The notes under the pieces: model-generated | What the model was told of the DNA's origin: nothing | Seen by the model: the letters and a program-made list of their open reading frames with translations, nothing else | Database searches by the model: none | Position numbers and translations under genes: made by a program | Shown here: piece by piece, positions 1 through 6,611 of the stretch | Numbering within the stretch: position 1 is the first letter of the stretch | Layout of the letters: every line of letters begins with the position of its first letter | Source: Nocardioides sp. QY071 | GTDB taxonomy: Bacteria; Actinomycetota; Actinomycetes; Propionibacteriales; Nocardioidaceae | Direction: 5' to 3' | Length of the DNA: 64,000 nucleotides | NCBI RefSeq assembly: GCF_029961765.1 | Contig: NZ_CP124681.1 | Span: 1,426,001-1,490,000 of the forward strand

Positions 1-1
1 G

Positions 2-1114
2 TTCGGCCGGATCTGGGAGGGGCGCGCCGGTGGCATCGACAAGCCGGTCGTCGGCGCCCACACCCTCGGCTACAACGACTACTCCTTCGCGATGTCCGCG
101 ATCGGGAACTACGAGACCGCCCAGCCCACGCCCGAGATGATCAACGCGTACGGCGCGCTGTTCGCCTGGAAGCTGTCCCTGTCGGGAGTCGACGCCGCGT
201 CGATGAGCCAGAAGGTCGGCAAGGGCACCTTCGCCGCGATCAGCGGTCACCGTGACGCCGGGAAGACCGCCTGCCCGGGCAAGTACCTGTACGCGCAGAT
301 CCCGACGATCCGGGCGATCGCGGCCCAGGTGCAGCAGGGCGCACTGCTCGGCCAGCTCAACGGGAACTACGTCGGCTCGGCCAACCCGGACATCGTCGTA
401 CGCAAGGCGTCGACGGGCCGGCTGATGCTGCACGACCTCGACAGGTCCAGTGGGAGCTGGGTCCTCGGTGCCGCCGTGAAAACCAACGTCTGGGCGCCGT
501 GGGCCAAGCAGGTGCTGCGCGTCGGCGACTGGGACGGCGACGGGCTCAACGACCTGATGGCGATCCGCAAGTCCGACAAGGCCCCGGTCCTCTTCCGCGG
601 CGCCGGTGGCGGGATGTTCCAGCCCGCGCAGGTGCTGCCCGGGACCTTCGCCACCGTCAAGATGCTCGCTGCGGTCGGGGACGTCACCGGCGACAAGCTG
701 CCGGACCTGATGGGCCAGCCGAAGGGCGGCCAGATGCAGGTCTACCCGGGCAACGGCGTCAACGGCTTCCTCTCCGCGGTCCCCGCCGCGGGCCAGGTCC
801 CGGGCAAGCGGTTCGTGCCGATGGGGCGCTGGAACAAGGACGGCTCCCCGGACGCGCTGGTCCGCGCCGGAAGCGTGCTCTCGCTCTACACCGGCATCCT
901 GCCGGGCGGGTGGGCACCGGCGAAGACGATGAAGACCGGCCTCAGCGGCTACGACTGGGTGATCGGCCTCGGCCCGATGGCCAGCGGCGGCAAGGTCGTC
1001 GTGGTCCGCAACAAGGCGACCGGCTCGGTTTACGCCGTCGAGAAGGTCAAGGCCAAGAAGCTCGGCGCGCCGGTCTTCTTGAAGAAGCGCACGAAGTTCG
1101 ACCTCGCGGGCTAG
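2..1114 (+). CDS. N-acetylmuramoyl-L-alanine amidase with FG-GAP/VCBS-like repeats (5' end outside window)
   Basis: The reading frame is open from the left edge, so only the last 370 residues are visible. The N-terminal part reads as a peptidoglycan-recognition (amidase_2/PGRP) domain: GRIWEGRAGG, then GAHTLGYND, then SGHRDAGKTACPG, which supplies the late zinc-ligand His and conserved Cys of the family. The second half has FG-GAP/VCBS-type repeats (VGDWDGDGLNDLM, VGDVTGDKLPDLM), which usually form a beta-propeller in secreted proteins. The likely role is cleavage of the amide bond between muramic acid and the stem peptide outside the cell. The secretion signal must lie upstream. The first ATG in frame at 92 is inside the PGRP domain and is not the true start. 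Confidence 0.85.
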   Translation, partial: FGRIWEGRAGGIDKPVVGAHTLGYNDYSFAMSAIGNYETAQPTPEMINAYGALFAWKLSLSGVDAASMSQKVGKGTFAAISGHRDAGKTACPGKYLYAQIPTIRAIAAQVQQGALLGQLNGNYVGSANPDIVVRKASTGRLMLHDLDRSSGSWVLGAAVKTNVWAPWAKQVLRVGDWDGDGLNDLMAIRKSDKAPVLFRGAGGGMFQPAQVLPGTFATVKMLAAVGDVTGDKLPDLMGQPKGGQMQVYPGNGVNGFLSAVPAAGQVPGKRFVPMGRWNKDGSPDALVRAGSVLSLYTGILPGGWAPAKTMKTGLSGYDWVIGLGPMASGGKVVVVRNKATGSVYAVEKVKAKKLGAPVFLKKRTKFDLAG

Positions 1115-1141
1115 GCCTGCGAACCGATCCGTCCTGGTCGT

Positions 1142-1870
1142 TCAGGCGGGGAAGCGGGCCGTGGCGTGCTCGGCGACGTACGTCGCCTCGAGCCGCTCCG
1201 GCTCGGCCCGGACGACCAGGACGAGCGAGCCGCCCGCGAGGAGCGGATCGCAGAGGATCGCCGGCTCCGAGACGGGGTCGGCGACCGCGAGCAGGCGGCC
1301 GTCGCCGACCAGACCGGTGGCGGCCGCCTCGCTCCACAGCTCGGCCTGGCTCAGCGCCCGGCCACCCACCTCGAGGGCGGGATCGTCGGCCTGCGGCGGG
1401 TCCCAGGCCTGGAAGGCGTCGGGCTGGGACCACACGTCGATCCCGACGTCGGTCACCCCGGCCGGAACCGGCTCCTTGAACCGGACGCCCAACGGCAGCA
1501 GGGCGCACGCCAGGACGGCGAGCTCGCCGGATCTTCCGGCCCACTCGGCCAGGGTGTCGGGCCCGCAGACGACCGCGGCGAGGTCGGTGGCCTCGGCGGC
1601 CGTGGCGACCAGGCCGCAGTTCCACGCGGCGCCGAGGAAGACGGTCCCGAGCCAGTGCGGCGGCAGGTCGATCGCGATCCGGTCGCCGCGCTCCAGGCCC
1701 AGCTCGTCGACGAGCAGCGAGCTGGCCTTCGCGACCCAGTTGGCCCAGGTGGTGACCGACAGCTCGACCCGCTCACCACTCGCGTGGTCGTAGAAGGTCA
1801 CCAGCGGCTGGCCGGGGTCGGTGCGCAGGCGGGCGGCCAGGACCGCGGGGAAGGTGGTCGGCGTCGTCAC
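1142..1870 (-). CDS. TIGR03089-type protein, truncated acyl-CoA-synthetase-like
   Basis: A 242-residue protein begins VTTPTTFPAVLAARL and resembles only the N-terminal half of AMP-forming acyl-CoA synthetases (TFYDHASGERVELSVTTWANWVAK, then LGLERGDRIAIDLPPHWLGTVFLGAAW). The ATP-binding and C-terminal lid domains are absent, as in the actinobacterial TIGR03089 family, so catalysis is doubtful and the function is unknown. The GTG start at 1870 is preceded seven bases upstream by TAGGCT, a plausible -10 that would give a leaderless mRNA. It is divergent from manC, as is common for this family. The much longer open frame upstream is antisense to manC and was not used. Confidence 0.8.
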   Translation of the reverse strand: MTTPTTFPAVLAARLRTDPGQPLVTFYDHASGERVELSVTTWANWVAKASSLLVDELGLERGDRIAIDLPPHWLGTVFLGAAWNCGLVATAAEATDLAAVVCGPDTLAEWAGRSGELAVLACALLPLGVRFKEPVPAGVTDVGIDVWSQPDAFQAWDPPQADDPALEVGGRALSQAELWSEAAATGLVGDGRLLAVADPVSEPAILCDPLLAGGSLVLVVRAEPERLEATYVAEHATARFPA

Positions 1871-1877
1871 GGTCCCG

Positions 1878-1915
1878 AGCCTAGGTGCGGGTGGGCGGAC
1901 GTGACGCCGTAGGGT
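1878..1915. promoter_or_regulatory. Divergent leaderless-type promoters (TIGR03089 gene / manC)
   Basis: On the minus strand TAGGCT (1878-1883) lies seven bases before the GTG at 1870. On the plus strand TAGGGT (1910-1915) lies six bases before the ATG at 1922. Both are spaced so that transcription would begin at or next to the start codon. No convincing -35 or Shine-Dalgarno sequence is seen for either gene. Confidence 0.55.
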
Positions 1916-1921
1916 GCGGCC

Positions 1922-3001
1922 ATGCTCCTCGACGAGATCCCCGGCTTCTGGGCCGTGGTCCCCGCCGGCGGTGCCGGGACGCGGCTGTGGCCGCTGTCGC
2001 GCTCGCACGCTCCCAAGTTCCTCCACGACCTCACCGGCTCCGGGCGCACCCTGCTCGAGCAGACGTACGACCGGCTCGCCCCGCTGGTGGGCGACCGGGT
2101 CCTGGTCGTCACCGGCGCGGCGCACCGTACGGCCGTCCGCGGCCAGCTCCCGACCCTGCCCGAGGACGCCGTCGTGGCCGAGCCGTCCGCTCGCGACTCG
2201 ATGGCGGCGATCGGTCTGGCTGCCGCCCTCCTCGAGCGCCGCGGCGCCGAGGTGATGGGCTCCTTCGCCGCCGACCACGTCATCGCCGAGCCGGAGCGCT
2301 TCGCCGCGTCCGTCGCCGAGGCCGTCGCCGCCGCCCGCGACGGCTGGCTGGTCACCATCGGCATCGAGCCGACCTTCGCGTCCTCCGCGTTCGGCTACAT
2401 CCGCCAGGGCGAGCCGCTCCCGGGCCACGCGGTCGCGCGCCGGGTCGTCGAGTTCGTGGAGAAGCCGTCGGTGTCGGTGGCCGAGGAGTACCTCGCGACC
2501 GGGCAGTACCGCTGGAACGCCGGCATGTTCGTCGTACGTCCGACGGTGCTGCTCGACCTGCTCGCCGAGCAGGACCCCGGCTTCGCCGCCACCCTGCGCA
2601 CCATCGCCGCCGAGCCCGAGCGCCTTCCCGAGCTCTGGGAGACGCTCCCGAAGATCGCCATCGACCACGCGGTGGCCGAGCCGGCGGCCGCCGCCGGCAA
2701 GGTCGCCACCATCCCCGGCGGCTTCGCCTGGGACGACATCGGCGACTTCGACTCCCTCGCGACCCTGCTCGGCGACGATGACGCCTGCACCGTCCTCGGC
2801 GACCCCGCGCTCACCCACCTGATCGGCGCCAGCGGCATCGTCGTCCCGCGATCGGGGCGGACCGTCGCGGTCATCGGACTCGACGACGTCGTCGTCGTCG
2901 ACACCCCCGACGCGCTGCTCGTCACCACGCGGGCGCGGGCCCAGGAGGTCAAGAACGTCGTGGCTGCGTTGAAGGAGCAGGGCCGCACCGACCTGGTGTG
3001 A
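1922..3001 (+). CDS. manC: Mannose-1-phosphate guanylyltransferase
   Basis: A 359-residue nucleotidyltransferase that makes GDP-mannose from GTP and mannose-1-phosphate, feeding mannosylated glycolipids and glycans. The nucleotide-binding signature PAGGAGTRLWPLSR is at residues 14-27. FGYI and FVEKP, typical of sugar-phosphate binding, and WNAGMF follow. The length fits a stand-alone pyrophosphorylase with a left-handed helix tail; the phosphomannose isomerase domain of bifunctional enzymes (about 470 residues) is missing. Phosphomannomutase manB lies about 9 kb downstream on the same strand and supplies the substrate. In Mycobacterium the same enzyme (there called manB) also neighbours fbiA/fbiB and whiB2. 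Confidence 0.92.
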   Translation: MLLDEIPGFWAVVPAGGAGTRLWPLSRSHAPKFLHDLTGSGRTLLEQTYDRLAPLVGDRVLVVTGAAHRTAVRGQLPTLPEDAVVAEPSARDSMAAIGLAAALLERRGAEVMGSFAADHVIAEPERFAASVAEAVAAARDGWLVTIGIEPTFASSAFGYIRQGEPLPGHAVARRVVEFVEKPSVSVAEEYLATGQYRWNAGMFVVRPTVLLDLLAEQDPGFAATLRTIAAEPERLPELWETLPKIAIDHAVAEPAAAAGKVATIPGGFAWDDIGDFDSLATLLGDDDACTVLGDPALTHLIGASGIVVPRSGRTVAVIGLDDVVVVDTPDALLVTTRARAQEVKNVVAALKEQGRTDLV

Positions 3002-3097
3002 GGGCCGGGGCTGGGTGCGGGGGAGCTGGCCGCGGGGGGAGCTGGCCGCGGGGAGCTGGCTGCGGGGCTGGTGCGTCTCACAACCGACTCACGGTGT

Positions 3098-3295
3098 TTG
3101 TTTGGCGCTCGCTTCGCTCGCGCATGTCGCGCGCGCTTTGACGCGTTGCCTTCCTCCGCTCCGCTCGCTGGCGCTCGCTTCGCTCCGTCCAGGCAACGCG
3201 GCGCGCCCGACGAAAAGACACTCAGCTGCACGTGATGCGCTCAGGCATCACCTGCGGCTGAGCCGCGACATGCGCGAGCGAAGCGAGCGCCAAAC
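3098..3295. repeat. Dispersed hairpin repeat, copy 1, bounded by a perfect 32-bp inverted repeat
   Basis: The manC-DUF3105 convergent gap is largely palindromic. Positions 3100-3131 and 3264-3295 are exact reverse complements over 32 bases (core GCGCTCGCTTCGCTCGCGC), and the right arm ends inside the TAG stop of the DUF3105 gene. Nested inside, CGCGTTGCCT (3142-3151) pairs with AGGCAACGCG (3191-3200). Positions 3098-3212 are closely similar to 26788-26907, so this is a dispersed element rather than a simple terminator, although it could end transcription from both sides. G-rich direct repeats of about 14 bases precede it (3019-3064). Confidence 0.8.
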
Positions 3296-4056
3296 TAGTA
3301 CGCGTAGGGCTCCGGGGCGTCGGTGAACGGGTACTTGTCCATGAACTTCTTCAGCGCCGCGCCGCTGACCTCGGAGCAGTACTGCCAGGCGCCGTACTGC
3401 TTCTGCGTGTCGGGGTCGACGCGCCAGTGGGTGAAGGCGATGTGCTGGCCCTTCGGGAAGGACTTGCCGATCTCCTTCTCGTCCGCCTTGGTCCACGGGG
3501 CGACCTTGAACTTCAGCCGCTGGTTGGTGTCGTTGGCGTCCATGATCTTGGCGATGGCGCGCATGGCCGCGACCTCGGCGGCGTCGTCGTTCGCGGTGGT
3601 GTCGTACCAGAGGATCGTGTAGCCGTGCTCGCTGTTGTGGATCAGCTGCTCCAGCTCGGGGCGGGAGTCCTCGGTGTAGAAGCGGTCACCGATCGGGGTG
3701 GGTGCGACGCCGGCGACGTTCCAGTGCGCGCCGAAGGCGGGCGGGGCGTCCTTGTAGTCGACCTGCTGGCCCTCGGGGACGTGCTCGCCGCTGCCCGTGG
3801 CCTCCTTCTCGGTGATGTCGCCGCACACGCTGGCCGAGGCGCCGATCTGGGCGACGCTCTTGCCCTTCCACTTCTGGTCGTTGACCATGTCGCGGACCTT
3901 CGGGTAGAGCGCAGCGCCGACGATGACGAGCGCGACCGCGACGCAGACGCCGACGATGGCCATGCCCTGGCGCTTGTCGGCACGCTTCTGCTTGCGCCGG
4001 ATGTCGTCGATGACTTGGCGGCGCTCCGACTTCTCGGACTTGCTGGACTTGGCCAC
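3295..4056 (-). CDS. DUF3105 domain membrane-anchored protein
   Basis: A 253-residue protein with a charged N-terminal tail, one transmembrane helix at about residues 32-51, and an exported DUF3105 domain (PAFGAHWNVAGVAP, HNSEHGYTILWYD, FTHWRVDPDTQKQYGAWQYCSEVSG). DUF3105 is common in Actinobacteria and has no established function; two Cys in the outer domain could form a disulfide. The GTG at 4056 (VAKSSKSEK) was chosen over the ATG 45 bases upstream because homologues usually begin with a short basic tail and GAGG lies about 13 bases before it. The stop codon overlaps the right arm of the neighbouring inverted repeat. Confidence 0.8.
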   Translation of the reverse strand: MAKSSKSEKSERRQVIDDIRRKQKRADKRQGMAIVGVCVAVALVIVGAALYPKVRDMVNDQKWKGKSVAQIGASASVCGDITEKEATGSGEHVPEGQQVDYKDAPPAFGAHWNVAGVAPTPIGDRFYTEDSRPELEQLIHNSEHGYTILWYDTTANDDAAEVAAMRAIAKIMDANDTNQRLKFKVAPWTKADEKEIGKSFPKGQHIAFTHWRVDPDTQKQYGAWQYCSEVSGAALKKFMDKYPFTDAPEPYAY

Positions 4057-4125
4057 GTGCGGGGTACCTCGTCTTGGTCGTGAAGGGCATGCCGGGAGCA
4101 CGCCCGTGCGGCGAACGCGGTGAGT

Positions 4126-5079
4126 CTACGGAGTCACCGGTCGAAACCGCAGGTCGGTGTCGACATCGCCGGTCTCGGTGCTCTGCCAGCCGTGGGCGAA
4201 CGCCACGATGTCGGCAGCGGCGCGCCGCTCCCTGTCCGTGTGTACGACGTCCGCGGCCGTCGCGCGGGCGGTGACCCCCGCGCGGCCGAGCGCGGCGACG
4301 AACTCGACGGCGTCGACGGGGCTGCCGAACGGGGTGCGTGCGGCCGGGTGCGCGGCGACGGCCTGGATGACGGCCTCGCGGGCGCCGTACCCGAACAGGT
4401 CGGCGCCGTCGGCGCGGATGAGGGCGCGGGCGCCGGGACCGTCCTCACCGGGGGCGAGCACGAGGTCGGCCCGACCGCGCAGCACCGCGCACGGGCGGGC
4501 GCCGAGCTTGCCCTGGGCGAGCTCGACGGCGGAGGCGATCTCGTCGGCGACGGCGGGGGCGGTGACGGCGAGCTCGTTGCCGTGGGCGTCGACCCGGCCG
4601 GCGAAGGACTCCAGCACGGCCAGCCCGGCGGCGCCGATGGCGATGTCGGTCTGGCCCTCGCGCCAGGCCCGTCCGGCGGTGTCGGTGACGATGACGCCGA
4701 CGTTGACGCCGCGCCGCTCGGCGACCGCGGACCGCAGGGCGCGGGCGGACGCGTCGGGGTCGAGGGGGAGCAGGACGATCGAGCCGGCGGTGACGTTCGA
4801 GGCGTCGACGCCGGCGGCGGCCATGGTCAGGCCGAGGCGGTTGCGCACGATCCGGGTCGGGCCGCGGCGGGCCACCAGGCGCTCGGTCTCGGCGTCGATC
4901 CAGGCCTCGCGGTCGCCGTCCTCGATCCGGCCCTCGGCCTTGCTGACCACCTTGCTGGTGACGACGAGCACGTCGCCGTCACGCAGGTCGTCGGGACCGA
5001 GCGCGGCGAGCAGGGCGGTGGCGAGGTCGTCGCCCGGCCGGATCTCGGGGACGCCGTCCGGTGCCGTCACGCTCAGCAT
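4126..5079 (-). CDS. fbiB: Coenzyme F420-0:L-glutamate ligase (CofE-type FbiB without the reductase domain)
   Basis: A 317-residue protein. Residues 1 to about 245 match CofE, which adds gamma-linked glutamates to F420-0 using GTP: GDVLVVTSKVVSKAEGR at 35-51, VGVIVTDTAGRAWREGQTD at about 127-145, and the loop GARPCAVLRGRADLVL. Mycobacterial FbiB is about 450 residues and carries a C-terminal FMN nitroreductase-like domain that reduces dehydro-F420-0. Here only about 70 unrelated residues follow CofE, so that activity must come from elsewhere. The start overlaps the fbiA stop (TGATG), showing translational coupling in a two-gene operon for the last steps of F420 synthesis. Confidence 0.88.
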   Translation of the reverse strand: MLSVTAPDGVPEIRPGDDLATALLAALGPDDLRDGDVLVVTSKVVSKAEGRIEDGDREAWIDAETERLVARRGPTRIVRNRLGLTMAAAGVDASNVTAGSIVLLPLDPDASARALRSAVAERRGVNVGVIVTDTAGRAWREGQTDIAIGAAGLAVLESFAGRVDAHGNELAVTAPAVADEIASAVELAQGKLGARPCAVLRGRADLVLAPGEDGPGARALIRADGADLFGYGAREAVIQAVAAHPAARTPFGSPVDAVEFVAALGRAGVTARATAADVVHTDRERRAAADIVAFAHGWQSTETGDVDTDLRFRPVTP

Positions 5080-6137
5080 CAGCGCACCAGCTCGATCGCG
5101 GCTGCGGCCATCGCGGCGGTGGCGTCGTGGTCGGTCATCATCAGCGGTACGGCGGCCGCGCGGATCCCGGCGGCCTCGAGCCGGGGCACCTGGGCGGCGT
5201 CGCGCTCGTCGACCAGCCAGCCGTCGAGCACCCCGCCGGCCTCACGGGCGCCGTAGTTGAGCCCGACGCCGGCCGCGCTGACCTCGACGCCGATCGAGGT
5301 CAGCATCTGCTCGGCCATGCCACGCACGTGGCTGTCGCCGACGATGGGGGACAGGCCGACGACCTTCGCGTCGGTGGAGCGCACGGCGTCGCGCAGGCCG
5401 GGGACGCCGAGGATGGTGCCGACCGACACCACCGGGTTCGACGGGGGCAGCACGACGAGCTCGGCACCCGCGATCGCGTCGAGCACGCCGGGCGCGGGGG
5501 AGGACTGGTCGAGGCCGACGAACACGACCTGCTCGGCGGGGACCTCGGCGCGCAGCCGGACCCAGTACTCCTGGAAGTGCACGACCCTCTTGCCGCTGGC
5601 GCTCTCGGCGTCGGCGACCGCGATGTGCGTCTCGACGCGGTCGTCGGTCATCGGGAGCAGGCTCAGCCGGTCGCCGTACGTCGGCTCCAGCCAGCGCTTG
5701 CACAGCGCCTGCGTCACCTGCGACAGCGGGTACCCGGCGTCGAGCATCTGGGTGCGCACCAGGTGGGTGGCGATGTCGCGGTCGCCGAGCCCGAACCAGG
5801 TGGGCTCGACGCCGTACGCCGCCAGCTCCTCCTTGGCGCTCCACGTCTCGGCCCGCCGGCCCCAGCCCCGCTCGAGGTCGATGCCGTCGCCGAGGGTGTA
5901 CATCACGGTGTCGAGGTCGGGACACACCTTGAGGCCGTGGATCCACCAGTCGTCGGCGTTGTTGGCGACCACCGTCACGTGGGCGTCAGGGGCGACACCG
6001 GGTAGGGTTCCAGCGGCGATGCCGTGCAGCAGGCCTTGCAGGAAACGGGCTCCGCCCATGCCGCCCGAGAGGACGGTCAGCTTCCGCAGGGGTCGGCCGA
6101 TTGATCCGCTGGCTGCCGCGTCAGGTGTCGAGTCCAC
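5079..6137 (-). CDS. fbiA: 2-phospho-L-lactate/enolpyruvate transferase, F420 biosynthesis (CofD/FbiA)
   Basis: A 352-residue CofD family protein. It transfers the phospho-enolpyruvyl (or lactyl) group from a GDP-activated donor to the deazaflavin Fo, giving (dehydro-)F420-0. Signature regions are LSGGMGGARF at residues 23-32, VVANNADDWWIHGLKVCPDLDT, and PPSNPVVSVGTILGVPGL. The GTG at 6137 (VDSTPDAAASG) gives a usual family length; the open frame continues upstream but through unrelated sequence. The gene is divergent from whiB2 and translationally coupled to fbiB. The deazaflavin synthase fbiC is not in this window. Confidence 0.92.
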   Translation of the reverse strand: MDSTPDAAASGSIGRPLRKLTVLSGGMGGARFLQGLLHGIAAGTLPGVAPDAHVTVVANNADDWWIHGLKVCPDLDTVMYTLGDGIDLERGWGRRAETWSAKEELAAYGVEPTWFGLGDRDIATHLVRTQMLDAGYPLSQVTQALCKRWLEPTYGDRLSLLPMTDDRVETHIAVADAESASGKRVVHFQEYWVRLRAEVPAEQVVFVGLDQSSPAPGVLDAIAGAELVVLPPSNPVVSVGTILGVPGLRDAVRSTDAKVVGLSPIVGDSHVRGMAEQMLTSIGVEVSAAGVGLNYGAREAGGVLDGWLVDERDAAQVPRLEAAGIRAAAVPLMMTDHDATAAMAAAAIELVR

Positions 6138-6202
6138 GGGGGACAACTGTGCCGTGCCCGGAAAAGGCAGCGAGCACGGGGCTCCCCATAGCAGACTCAG
6201 CC

Positions 6203-6230
6203 TTGACTGTTTGGGTATGACACGTATGTA
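6203..6230 (+). promoter_or_regulatory. Sigma-70-type promoter of whiB2
   Basis: TTGACT (6203-6208), a 16-base spacer, then TATGTA (6225-6230). It is one of the best -35/-10 pairs in the window, in an AT-rich island. It leaves a leader of about 45 bases containing the AAGGGG ribosome-binding site at 6268-6273. Confidence 0.6.
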
Positions 6231-6281
6231 ATTCCAGAGATGTCGTTCGGGGCATCGGGTCGAGACGTAAGGGGCGTAATC

Positions 6282-6536
6282 GTGAGGGAACTGTTCCTGG
6301 TCGAAGCAGAGACCGACGAGCTGGGGTGGCAGGAGCGCGCACTGTGCGCGCAGACCGACCCCGAGGCCTTCTTCCCTGAGAAGGGAGGATCGACGCGCGA
6401 GGCCAAGAAGGTCTGCCAGACCTGCGAGGTGCGCATCGAGTGCCTGGAGGCCGCGTTGGGCAACGACGAGCGCTTCGGTATCTGGGGTGGGATGTCGGAG
6501 CGTGAGCGCCGCAAGCTGAAGAAGCGAGCCGTCTAA
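6282..6536 (+). CDS. whiB2: WhiB-family iron-sulfur transcriptional regulator (WhiB2/WhmD type)
   Basis: An 84-residue WhiB protein with the four cluster cysteines at 22, 45, 48 and 54 (C-x22-C-x2-C-x5-C), the GIWGG turn, and a basic tail (RERRKLKKRAV) that contacts DNA. WhiB proteins bind a [4Fe-4S] cluster and act with the principal sigma factor. WhiB2 orthologues are tied to cell division and septation in mycobacteria and Streptomyces. The GTG at 6282 is preferred because AAGGGG stands eight bases upstream; an ATG at 6240 would add 14 poorly conserved residues. Its place next to fbiA and the manB block matches the WhiB2 neighbourhood in Mycobacterium. Confidence 0.9.
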   Translation: MRELFLVEAETDELGWQERALCAQTDPEAFFPEKGGSTREAKKVCQTCEVRIECLEAALGNDERFGIWGGMSERERRKLKKRAV

Positions 6537-6597
6537 CGACGGCAACGGCACGGCGCCGGTCCCTGCCGACGGTTCGCCCCCTTCGGGCCGTCGGTCG

Positions 6598-6603
6598 TAG
6601 GGT
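6598..6603 (+). promoter_or_regulatory. -10 element TAGGGT before the glycosyltransferase gene
   Basis: TAGGGT ends eight bases before the GTG at 6612, with no Shine-Dalgarno sequence between. This fits the near-leaderless pattern seen at manC, manB and ycaQ in the window. Confidence 0.45.
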
Positions 6604-6611
6604 CTGACCTC

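Noticed and set aside
1142..2818. A 558-codon minus-strand frame across manC
   Set aside because: Only the last 243 codons (from GTG 1870) show a protein family; the remainder is antisense to manC.
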